Assembly: GCF_040605455.1 (NCBI RefSeq)
Contig: NZ_JBEXCV010000281.1
Coordinates: 1 to 5,660, forward strand
Source: Embleya sp040605455
GTDB lineage: Bacteria > Actinomycetota > Actinomycetes > Streptomycetales > Streptomycetaceae
Reading direction: 5' to 3'
Length of the DNA stretch: 5,660 nucleotides
The position numbers and the translations under genes are program-made. This document shows positions 1 to 5,503 of this stretch, piece after piece. The notes beneath the pieces are model-generated. The model made no database searches. It was not told the origin of the DNA and was given only the letters and a program-made list of their open reading frames with translations. Positions within the stretch are counted from its first letter, which is position 1; every line of letters starts with the position of its first letter.

Positions 1-88
1 GCCCGATTTCGGGTGGGGGTCGGCGGCGTTCGCGGGGTTCGCCGAGAGCCGGCTGAGCGGCCGGCGGGACGCCTTGTGGGGCACCGGG
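1..88. other. Edge segment with coding-like composition, strand unresolved
   Basis: Read on the plus strand from base 2, 28 of 29 codons end in G or C, and the peptide (beginning PDFGWGSAAFAGF) looks like real protein. That frame has no stop and runs straight into the membrane-protein gene, so it could be the tail of a longer N-terminal region that begins outside the window. Third positions coincide with those of a minus-strand frame that is also open, which could start at a GTG at 84-82, so composition cannot decide the strand. The minus peptide is rich in P, S, A and R and looks more like a shadow. G/C at third positions falls to about 60 percent between 89 and 223, which argues for a gene boundary there. 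Confidence 0.35.
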
Positions 89-162
89 GTTGACGCGGCA
101 TCAGGTGTTCGATCGACAAACCGTCCGGTCCCTCGACCGGGCCCATGCGACCCCCCTCGGAT

Positions 163-179
163 GCGGCACAATGTGCCGC
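163..179. promoter_or_regulatory. Perfect 17-bp palindrome, candidate operator
   Basis: The sequence GCGGCACAATGTGCCGC has two perfect 8-bp half-sites around a single central base. It lies about 45 bp upstream of the chosen GTG start of the membrane-protein gene, inside a stretch whose third-position composition looks non-coding. Size and symmetry fit a dimeric repressor site of the TetR or GntR type. That role is inferred from shape and position only, and no regulator gene is visible in the window. As RNA the loop would be very tight, so a protein-binding DNA site is more likely than a terminator. Confidence 0.45.
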
Positions 180-206
180 TGAACGAGCACGTTCGTATGT
201 GGTGGT

Positions 207-213
207 GGGGAGG
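207..213 (+). promoter_or_regulatory. Ribosome binding site for the six-span membrane protein
   Basis: A GGGGAGG run ends 10 bases before the GTG at 224. It is the best Shine-Dalgarno match near the N-terminus and favours that start over the in-frame ATG codons at 161 and 197. The ATG at 161 overlaps the palindrome, and the ATG at 197 has only weak purine runs before it. Confidence 0.5.
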
Positions 214-223
214 GCGTGGCGAA

Positions 224-1462
224 GTGGCGCACGGTGTCGGTGTGCACGGACCGGACTGTCATTGCGTGGTCCGGGAGGAATACCGCAGGACCGTCGCCGA
301 TTTCGAGACGCTCAGGCGGGCACTGGCCCGCAAGGAGGGCGTGCCCTCGGCCGTCGCCCACTCCGATGGCGGCGCACGCCAGTGGATCTCCGACGAACTG
401 CGCGGCAAAGCACCCGAGTTGGCGACCGTACGGCGGGCCCAGGGGCGCGCGTGGCTGCAAGTGCTCGGTGGGCGCGCGCTGATCGTGTTGTGGCTCCTGG
501 TCGCCGTGCTCGTCCTGGTTCAGGCACTCACCGCGATCGGCGCCGGTTGGACCGGCTCGCGCACCGCCGGGATCGTGGCCGCCGTGGTGGTCGCCGGAGT
601 GCTCAGCGTGGTCGGGTGGGCCGCCCGGGCGAGCGGTGGCGTGTTCGCGCCCGTACGCGGCCTGGACGGCCGTCTGTCCACCTCCAAGGCGGTCGCCGCG
701 CTGTGGATGGTGGCGCTCATGTACTGCTTCGCCTTCCTGGGCATGCGGCTCGCCTCCGCCTCCGGGGATGGCGAGCGGGACCGGCTGCTGGAGCGGCTCG
801 GCAACGTCGCACTGGATCAGATCACCCTGGTGGCCGCGCCGCTGCTGGCCGCGGTCGCGGTCCGGCGCATCGTCGGCGACAAGGTCGGCAGGCGGGTGCT
901 GCAGAAGCTGCGCGCCGACCAGGCCTCGCTGCGCGACCTGGTCACCGACGACGCGGGCCGGGCCTCCTTCGTGGACGCGCAGTACATCCTGGTCAACCTG
1001 GTCGCGGTGGGCTTCGTGGTGGTCGGTCTGGCCCGCGACCCGGATCGGCTCCCGGACATCCCGGCCACGTTGGTCGCGCTCGCGGTGGTCTCGGTGATCA
1101 CCTACCTCGCGGGCAAGCTGGCCGAGAACGACCGCCCGGTGATCCTGTCCGTGGTCCGCGTACGCATCCGCGGTGATCTGGATTCCGCCGTCCGCCAGGG
1201 CGACGACATCGAGGTGCGCGGGATCAACCTCGCCGCGGGCGGCTCGCACGAGGCGGACCTGCTCGCACGGGTGGTGGTCAAGTTCGGCGCGGTGCACGTG
1301 CACGCCCCGCTGATCCCGGCCGACACCGGCTTCGCCAACCCGTCCGACGCGTGTGTGGTCGTCCCGGTCCCGGTCGACGTCGAGCCCGGCCGGGTGGAAC
1401 TGTGCGTGGTCTCGGCGTCCGGCGTGGAGTCGGCGCCCTACGAGATACAGATCGCCGGCTAG
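224..1462 (+). CDS. Six-span membrane protein with IPT/TIG-like C-terminal domain
   Basis: From GTG 224 this encodes 412 residues. I do not recognise a named family. Residues 1-80 are soluble and charged, with a CxC pair at C12 and C14. Hydrophobic spans lie near 85-106, 114-134, 156-177, 197-215, 252-271 and 280-298. Arg/Lys-rich stretches (for example 214-232) suggest both ends face the cytoplasm. The STSK motif at 152-155 followed by a Trp-containing span resembles actinobacterial uncharacterised membrane proteins I recall with an S-x-S-K then W pattern; that is from memory, unchecked. Residues about 305-412 look like a beta-rich IPT/TIG-type Ig-like fold: a GDDIEVRGINL strand pair, then VPVPVDVEPGRVEL and a closing ASGVESAPYEI segment. 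The start rests on the GGGGAGG site and a rise in third-position GC; the frame stays open to the left edge, so a longer protein is possible. The gene stands alone and converges on pcrA across a strong hairpin. No enzymatic motif is visible. Confidence 0.8.
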   Translation: MAHGVGVHGPDCHCVVREEYRRTVADFETLRRALARKEGVPSAVAHSDGGARQWISDELRGKAPELATVRRAQGRAWLQVLGGRALIVLWLLVAVLVLVQALTAIGAGWTGSRTAGIVAAVVVAGVLSVVGWAARASGGVFAPVRGLDGRLSTSKAVAALWMVALMYCFAFLGMRLASASGDGERDRLLERLGNVALDQITLVAAPLLAAVAVRRIVGDKVGRRVLQKLRADQASLRDLVTDDAGRASFVDAQYILVNLVAVGFVVVGLARDPDRLPDIPATLVALAVVSVITYLAGKLAENDRPVILSVVRVRIRGDLDSAVRQGDDIEVRGINLAAGGSHEADLLARVVVKFGAVHVHAPLIPADTGFANPSDACVVVPVPVDVEPGRVELCVVSASGVESAPYEIQIAG

Positions 1463-1474
1463 AGCCCTTTCGAC

Positions 1475-1529
1475 CGGATACGCGTGTGGGCCGGGCCGAT
1501 TCACTCGGCCCGGCCCACACCCGTATCCG
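1475..1529. terminator. Bidirectional intrinsic-type terminator
   Basis: Two 25-base arms (1475-1499 and 1505-1529) are complementary at 24 of 25 positions around a 5-base loop, TTCAC. The hairpin sits 12 bp after the stop of the membrane-protein gene and 12 bp after the stop of the convergent pcrA gene, so one structure serves both. No clear U tract follows on either side. This is common for GC-rich actinobacterial terminators, which often consist of a long hairpin only. Confidence 0.88.
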
Positions 1530-1541
1530 ACGGGTCCTGCG

Positions 1542-4058
1542 CTACAGCTTCTGCACCGGCGCGTAGCGCAGCAGCAGGGTCTTCTCGCCGCCGGCGCCGA
1601 AGTCGATCGTGGCCTTCGCCTTGTCGCCGGTCTCGGCAGTGGAGACCACCGTGCCCAGGCCGAACTTGTCGTGGGTGACCCGGTCGCCGGGGGACAGCGC
1701 GACGATCGGCCGTTCCTTGATCTGCGCGCCCTTGCCGAAGCCGCCGCGCGAGCCGACGGTCGACTTGGTCGCGGACAGCGCCTTGGCCGCCGACGGGGAC
1801 GTGCCGCGCCAGTCGACCAGCTTCTCGGGCAACTCGCCCAGGAAGCGCGACGGCGGGTTGTACGACGGCGCGCCCCACGCGCTGCGCATCTTCGCGAGCG
1901 TGACGTAGAGCCGCTCGCGGGCGCGGGTGATGCCGACGTAGGTCAGCCGGCGCTCCTCCTCCAGTTCCTTCGCGTCGCCCAGCGAGCGCATGTGCGGGAA
2001 GACGCCGTCTTCGAGGCCGGTCAGGAACACCGTGGGGAACTCCAGCCCCTTGGCGGTGTGCAGGGTCATCAGCGTGACCACACCGTCGTCCTCGCCGTCG
2101 GTGGGGATCTGGTCGGAGTCCGCCACCAGGGAGACCCGCTCCAGGAAGTCGGCCAGCGTGCCGCCGCCGCCCTCCTGGGCCTGGGCCTGCTCGAACTCCA
2201 GTGCAACCGCCGCGAGTTCCTGGAGGTTCTCGATCCGGGTCTCGTCCTGCGGGTCGCTGGACGCCTGCAACTCGGCCAGATAGCCGGTCTGCTCCAGGAT
2301 CGCCTCCAGCACGGTGGCCGGACCCGCGCCGCCGTCCACGACCGCGGTGAGGTCGTCCAGCAGCTGGACGAAGCCCTTGACCGCGTTGGCGGACCGCTTG
2401 GCCAGGCCCGGCGCGTCCTCCGCGCGGCGCAGCGCCTGGGCGAAGGGGACCCGGTCGCGGGCGGCGAGCACGTCCAGGCACGCCTCGGCCCGGTCGCCGA
2501 TGCCGCGCTTGGGCACGTTCAGGATCCGCCGGAGCGAGACCGTGTCGTCCGGGTTGGCCAGCAACCGCAGGTAGGCGAGCACGTCGCGGACCTCGCGGCG
2601 CTCGTAGAAGCGCACGCCGCCGACGACCTTGTACGGCAGCCCGACCCGGATGAAGACTTCCTCGAACACTCGGGACTGGGCGTTGGTCCGGTAGAACACC
2701 GCGACCTGCCCCGGCTTGGTCTTGCCCGCGTCGGTGAGCCGGTCCACCTCGTCCGCGACGAACTGGGCCTCGTCGTGCTCGTCGTCCGCGACGTAGCCGA
2801 CGATCGGGGTGCCCGCGCCGGCGTCCGTCCACAGGTTCTTCGCGCGCCGGTTGCTGTTGCGTTCGATCACCGCGTTGGCCGCGCTCAGGATGGTCTGTGT
2901 GGAGCGGTAGTTCTGTTCCAGCAGGATGGTCTTGGCGTTCGGGTAGTCGGCCTCGAAGTCGAGGATGTTGCGGATGGTCGCGCCGCGGAACGCGTAGATC
3001 GACTGGTCCGCGTCACCCACCACGCACAGCTCGGCCGGTTCGATCTCGGCGAGACCGGCCTCGGCCGGGTTGACCAGGTCGCCGTCGATCGTGCGCCGGA
3101 GGCCGCTGCCCGCCGCGCCGCCGACCAGCTCGCGCACCAGCATGTATTGCGCGTGGTTGGTGTCCTGGTACTCGTCGACCAGCACGTGCCGAAAGCGCCG
3201 CCGGTAGTGCTCCGCGACGTCCGGGAACGCCTGGAGCAGGTGCACCGTGGTCATGATCAGGTCGTCGAAGTCCAGTGCGTTGGCCTGGCGCAGCCGCTCC
3301 TGGTACATCGTGTACGCCTGGGCCAGTATCCGTTCGGTCTCGTTGATCGCCTTCGCGGCGAAGTCCTCGTGATCGATCAGCTCGTTCTTGAGGTTGGACA
3401 CCTGCGCGTTGAACTTGCGCGGCGGGAACTTCTTCGGGTCCAGGTCCAGGTCGCGGCAGACCATCGCCATCAGCCGCTGCTGGTCGGCCGAGTCGTAGAT
3501 CGAGAACGACGAGCTCATGCCGAGCTTCTTGTACTGCTGCCGCAGGATGCGCACGCACGCCGAGTGGAACGTGGACACCCACATCGCCTTGGTGCGCGGC
3601 CCGATCAGCGCCTCGACCCGCTCGCGCATCTCGGCGGCGGCCTTGTTGGTGAAGGTGATCGCCAGGATCTCGCCGGGGTGCGCACCGCGCGCCGCGAGCA
3701 GGTGGGCGATCCGATGGGTCAGCACGCGGGTCTTGCCGGAACCCGCTCCGGCCACGATGAGCAGCGGGGACCCTTCGTGTACGACCGCGGCGCGTTGTTG
3801 CGGGTTCATCCCGTCGAGCAGCCGCGCCGGGTCCACGACCGGGCGCGGGGCGCCGTTGCGGTAGTAGGCGTCGCGCGGCTCGGCCGGCGGCTCGTACTGC
3901 CCTTCGTACAGGTCGTCCGGATAGTCCTCCGGCAGGCCGTACACGTGGTTGTCGTCCGGCTCGGGCGGCAGCGGGATGTCGTCCGCAGGGCTCGTGGGGG
4001 ACTTCTTGGCCGCGGTCTCGAAACCGGGCAGGGGGATGTCGTCGAAGAGGCTGCTCAT
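1542..4058 (-). CDS. pcrA: ATP-dependent DNA helicase PcrA/UvrD (UvrD1), SF1A
   Basis: A complete 838-residue 3'-5' superfamily 1A helicase that uses ATP to unwind DNA in nucleotide-excision and mismatch-type repair, and clears recombinase and stalled complexes. Motifs in order: Q motif near 84-92; Walker A AGAGSGKT 103-110 (K109); Ia ITFTNKAAAEM 134-144; Ib TFHSACVRILR 163-173; Walker B DEYQDT 295-300; III GDADQSIYAFRG 348-359; IV NYRS 383-386; V TLHTAKGLE 665-673; VI YVGITRARER 707-716. All key residues are present. The C-terminal segment (about 786-838: GDRV, KFGLGTVV, LLLRYAP) matches the Tudor-like module that binds RNA polymerase in PcrA/UvrD. The first 80 residues form an acidic, proline-rich tail, and residues about 313-340 look like an insertion between motifs II and III. 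The MSSLFDD start matches Streptomyces homologues as I recall them. The gene is transcribed alone, divergently from the deacetylase gene. No LexA-type box was seen upstream. Confidence 0.98.
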   Translation of the reverse strand: MSSLFDDIPLPGFETAAKKSPTSPADDIPLPPEPDDNHVYGLPEDYPDDLYEGQYEPPAEPRDAYYRNGAPRPVVDPARLLDGMNPQQRAAVVHEGSPLLIVAGAGSGKTRVLTHRIAHLLAARGAHPGEILAITFTNKAAAEMRERVEALIGPRTKAMWVSTFHSACVRILRQQYKKLGMSSSFSIYDSADQQRLMAMVCRDLDLDPKKFPPRKFNAQVSNLKNELIDHEDFAAKAINETERILAQAYTMYQERLRQANALDFDDLIMTTVHLLQAFPDVAEHYRRRFRHVLVDEYQDTNHAQYMLVRELVGGAAGSGLRRTIDGDLVNPAEAGLAEIEPAELCVVGDADQSIYAFRGATIRNILDFEADYPNAKTILLEQNYRSTQTILSAANAVIERNSNRRAKNLWTDAGAGTPIVGYVADDEHDEAQFVADEVDRLTDAGKTKPGQVAVFYRTNAQSRVFEEVFIRVGLPYKVVGGVRFYERREVRDVLAYLRLLANPDDTVSLRRILNVPKRGIGDRAEACLDVLAARDRVPFAQALRRAEDAPGLAKRSANAVKGFVQLLDDLTAVVDGGAGPATVLEAILEQTGYLAELQASSDPQDETRIENLQELAAVALEFEQAQAQEGGGGTLADFLERVSLVADSDQIPTDGEDDGVVTLMTLHTAKGLEFPTVFLTGLEDGVFPHMRSLGDAKELEEERRLTYVGITRARERLYVTLAKMRSAWGAPSYNPPSRFLGELPEKLVDWRGTSPSAAKALSATKSTVGSRGGFGKGAQIKERPIVALSPGDRVTHDKFGLGTVVSTAETGDKAKATIDFGAGGEKTLLLRYAPVQKL

Positions 4059-4061
4059 CGT

Positions 4062-4066
4062 TCCCC
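4062..4066 (-). promoter_or_regulatory. Weak, close-set ribosome binding site of pcrA
   Basis: On the minus strand GGGGA lies only 3 bases before the pcrA ATG, closer than the usual 5 to 9. It may contribute little, which fits the alternative that the transcript is leaderless (see the -10-like element just upstream). Confidence 0.35.
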
Positions 4067-4067
4067 G

Positions 4068-4073
4068 AGTCTA
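4068..4073 (-). promoter_or_regulatory. Candidate -10 element of pcrA, possibly leaderless
   Basis: The minus strand reads TAGACT, which fits the actinobacterial TANNNT -10 pattern, and ends 9 bases before the pcrA ATG. A start of transcription 6 to 9 bases downstream would fall at or next to the ATG. I found no convincing -35 hexamer at 16 to 18 bp, so this is a modest call. Confidence 0.35.
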
Positions 4074-4135
4074 GGTGGGTAACAAGCGAGTCGTGCTCGG
4101 CCCTTTGTACAGAGCGGAGATCATTGCGCCGGCGA

Positions 4136-4147
4136 CGGGATTTCCCG
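4136..4147. promoter_or_regulatory. Short palindrome in the pcrA/deacetylase divergent spacer
   Basis: CGGGA, a TT spacer and TCCCG form a perfect 5+5 palindrome. Looser symmetry extends to 4129-4154 with one G:T pair and one mismatch. It lies about 33 bp upstream of the deacetylase GTG and about 78 bp upstream of the pcrA ATG, so it could influence either gene. Short GC-rich palindromes occur by chance in such DNA, so an operator role is only possible. Confidence 0.25.
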
Positions 4148-4166
4148 CCGTCGGATCGATCGGATC

Positions 4167-4173
4167 AAGGGAG
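4167..4173 (+). promoter_or_regulatory. Ribosome binding site fixing the deacetylase start
   Basis: AAGGGAG lies 6 bases before the GTG at 4180. The match and spacing are close to ideal. This selects that GTG over the in-frame GTG at 4075, which would add 35 residues that look non-coding and start just outside the pcrA leader. Confidence 0.75.
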
Positions 4174-4179
4174 TACATC

Positions 4180-4899
4180 GTGCTGGACGATCGCGACGTG
4201 GAGCGGGTCCTGGTGCTGGCCGCCCATCCGGACGACATCGACTTCGGGGCGGCGGGGACGGTGGCGACCTGGACCGAGGCCGGCATCGAGGTGAGCTATT
4301 GCCTGGTCACCGACGGGGACGCGGGCGGCTTCGACCCGGCGGTGCCGCGGTCCGAGATCGGCGGGATCCGGCGGGCCGAGCAGACCGCGGCGGCGGCGCA
4401 CGTGGGGGTACGGCAGCTGTACTGGCTCGGTTACCCGGACGGACGGCTGGCCGCGACCCTCGAATTGCGGCGCGACATCAGCCGGGTGATCCGGCAGGTA
4501 CGCCCGCAGCGCATGGTGATTCCCAGTCCGGAGCGGGACTGGGCCCGGCTCGCGCCCAGTCATCCGGATCATCTGGAGGCGGGCGAGGCGGCGATGCGGG
4601 CGATCTATCCGGACGCCCGGAATCCGTTCGCGCACCCCGAGCTGCTGGACGTGGAGGGGTTGAAGGAGTGGACCGTGCCGGAGACGTGGTTGTCGCCGAC
4701 GGGGGCACCGGACCACGCGGTCGAGGTGAGCGCGGTGTTCGAGCGCAAGATGGCGGCGTTGTTGTCGCACGCGAGCCAGACGAGCCATCTGTCCGGGCTG
4801 CGTGAGGAGGTCACCGCGATGCTTGCCCGCAACGCCGAGCGGTTCGGCCTTGGCGGGGGGCTGATGGCCGAGGTGTTCCGGGTGGTCGACACCCGTTAG
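4180..4899 (+). CDS. PIG-L/LmbE family zinc-dependent deacetylase
   Basis: Encodes 239 residues from GTG 4180. The family removes acetyl groups from N-acetylglucosamine-type substrates using a metal held by an AHPDD motif and a later histidine; actinobacterial members include MshB and Mca of mycothiol metabolism and enzymes of secondary metabolism. Here AHPDD is residues 15-19 (H16 and D19 as metal ligands, D18 as likely general base by comparison with MshB), and SHPDH at 127-131 supplies the third ligand, most likely H131. A TDGDAGG loop (44-50) and an E-x-x-R-A-E-x-x-A-A-A-type helix (59-73) are also family features. Length is shorter than MshB or Mca (roughly 290-300 residues), and the C-terminal half (YPDARNPF, then EWTVPETWL) does not look like either, so the substrate stays open. 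No signal peptide is seen, so it is probably cytoplasmic. It is divergent from pcrA and convergent with a small membrane gene 16 bp away. Confidence 0.92.
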   Translation: MLDDRDVERVLVLAAHPDDIDFGAAGTVATWTEAGIEVSYCLVTDGDAGGFDPAVPRSEIGGIRRAEQTAAAAHVGVRQLYWLGYPDGRLAATLELRRDISRVIRQVRPQRMVIPSPERDWARLAPSHPDHLEAGEAAMRAIYPDARNPFAHPELLDVEGLKEWTVPETWLSPTGAPDHAVEVSAVFERKMAALLSHASQTSHLSGLREEVTAMLARNAERFGLGGGLMAEVFRVVDTR

Positions 4900-4923
4900 G
4901 GCCTGCGGCGCGGTCTCAGGTCC
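4899..4923 (+). terminator. Weak hairpin between convergent stop codons
   Basis: GGGCCTG (4899-4905) can pair with CAGGTCC (4917-4923) across an 11-base loop, giving seven pairs including one G:U on the plus-strand RNA. In the opposite transcript that pair becomes a C:A mismatch, so it favours ending the deacetylase message. It overlaps the end of the neighbouring membrane gene. The stem is short and could be chance. Confidence 0.3.
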
Positions 4924-5272
4924 ACATGACCGCGATGGCGATGTTCGCCACGGTCAGCAGGCCGATCGCGCCGAGCACCTTCGAGGACACCCGGTCCGCG
5001 GCACGATTGCCCCAGACCAGCAGCAGGATCGCCAGCAGGATGACCAGCTTGGTGCCGATCTTGGCGTTGTCCACGTCCTTGTCCAGACCCGCCTGGACCA
5101 CGCCGACCAGAGCCAGGCCGGTGACCAGCATGGTCAGCGCGCCGTGCGTCATCGCGGGCACGATCCGCCCGTCGCCGGTGCGCAGCGCGGACATCTGGGT
5201 GAGGAAGCCACCGAGCAGGGACGCGATGCCCACGATGTGCAGGACCAGCAGGATCTGCCGCAGAACATCCAC
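4916..5272 (-). CDS. Small four-span integral membrane protein, function unknown
   Basis: Encodes 118 residues from GTG 5272-5270, with GAGGAG nine bases upstream. The frame stays open further upstream (to an ATG at 5470), but that extension is proline- and arginine-rich, has mixed third positions, contains hairpin-forming DNA and would hide the ribosome binding site. Four hydrophobic spans fill almost the whole protein, at about residues 4-24, 40-61, 71-91 and 95-117. Histidines lie in span 1 (the LHIVG motif) and just before span 2 (THGAL). A pattern of LHxxG followed by LGGF recalls small actinobacterial membrane proteins and CopD/SirB-like four-helix folds, but I cannot assign a family with confidence. 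There is no signal peptide, catalytic motif or large loop. The gene is single and converges on the deacetylase gene; a functional link is not implied. Confidence 0.85.
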   Translation of the reverse strand: MDVLRQILLVLHIVGIASLLGGFLTQMSALRTGDGRIVPAMTHGALTMLVTGLALVGVVQAGLDKDVDNAKIGTKLVILLAILLLVWGNRAADRVSSKVLGAIGLLTVANIAIAVMWT

Positions 5273-5281
5273 GTCGTACAA

Positions 5282-5287
5282 CTCCTC
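5282..5287 (-). promoter_or_regulatory. Ribosome binding site of the four-span membrane protein
   Basis: GAGGAG on the minus strand lies 9 bases before the GTG at 5272. It is the only strong purine run near the N-terminus. An in-frame TTG immediately after it is too close to be used. Confidence 0.65.
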
Positions 5288-5321
5288 GTCGACCGTCGCG
5301 CGGCATCGGGAGGCCGCTGTT

Positions 5322-5348
5322 GGTGCCGGCCGCAGCTTAGCCGGCACC
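5322..5348. promoter_or_regulatory. Perfect 9-bp inverted repeat in membrane-gene leader
   Basis: GGTGCCGGC (5322-5330) and GCCGGCACC (5340-5348) pair perfectly across a 9-base loop. It lies about 50 bases before the GTG of the four-span membrane gene. As RNA it would form a stable leader hairpin that could act as an attenuator or mRNA stabiliser; as DNA it could be a protein site. No U tract or alternative pairing partner was found. Confidence 0.45.
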
Positions 5349-5357
5349 GGGTCGGCG

Positions 5358-5381
5358 GCCGGCGGCGGGTCATACGCCGGC
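5358..5381. repeat. Second short inverted repeat next to the leader hairpin
   Basis: GCCGGCG (5358-5364) and CGCCGGC (5375-5381) are perfect 7-base arms around a 10-base loop. It follows the 9-bp repeat closely. Both share the GCCGGC core, so some pairing between the two structures is possible. Such arms are fairly easy to find by chance in GC-rich DNA. Confidence 0.3.
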
Positions 5382-5463
5382 AATATTCGCCAAAACAGCT
5401 CAAGATCGACTTTCCGGAATCCGGGGGCTTTTCCCGTGATACACGGAGAAGGAAACGGTGATA

Positions 5464-5481
5464 TTGGCAAAAGTTTGGCAA
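5464..5481. repeat. TTGGCAA direct repeat with 11-bp period
   Basis: TTGGCAA occurs at 5464-5470 and 5475-5481, so the copies are 11 bp apart, about one helical turn. This places them on the same face of the DNA. A related box, GCCAAAA, occurs in inverted orientation at 5389-5395. The boxes lie in the AT-richer patch between divergent transcription directions, as expected for an activator or repressor site. Confidence 0.4.
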
Positions 5482-5503
5482 TGTGAGGGCTGATGGTGAT
5501 GGT
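5475..5503 (+). promoter_or_regulatory. Weak candidate plus-strand promoter
   Basis: TTGGCA (5475-5480) matches the -35 consensus TTGACA at five of six positions. GATGGT (5498-5503) follows after 17 bp and keeps the conserved A and final T of a -10 element but is otherwise poor. The -35 hexamer overlaps the second TTGGCAA box. A TAGTGT at 5521 is a better -10 hexamer but lacks a matching -35. Evidence for a promoter is therefore weak. Confidence 0.22.

Noticed and set aside
90..95. TTGACG as a -35 element for the membrane gene
   Set aside because: No TANNNT-like hexamer lies 16 to 18 bp downstream.
98..111. Possible LexA/SOS box half-site (GTTCG at 107-111)
   Set aside because: The matching CGAAC half is missing: only two of five bases agree at the expected spacing.
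145..1176. 343-codon plus-strand frame overlapping the membrane gene
   Set aside because: Extremely rich in R, G, A and P, a plus-one shadow of the real reading frame.
101..1504. 467-codon minus-strand open frame opposite the six-span membrane gene
   Set aside because: The peptide is rich in H, R, D, G and Q with no hydrophobic core or domain, and its end crosses the terminator hairpin. It is the typical antisense shadow of a GC-rich gene.
1353..4082. 909-codon plus-strand open frame opposite pcrA
   Set aside because: It is longer than pcrA itself, but the peptide is a V/R/Q/D/H-rich antisense pattern with no recognisable domain, overlaps the end of another gene and crosses the terminator. 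The pcrA strand has every helicase motif.
4075..4179. 35-residue N-terminal extension of the deacetylase from GTG 4075
   Set aside because: No binding site before 4075, poor third positions, and an excellent AAGGGAG site before GTG 4180. The conserved domain begins right after 4180.
5273..5470. 66-residue N-terminal extension of the small membrane protein from ATG 5470
   Set aside because: Pro/Arg-rich, mixed codon bias, covers two hairpins and the GAGGAG binding site before GTG 5272.
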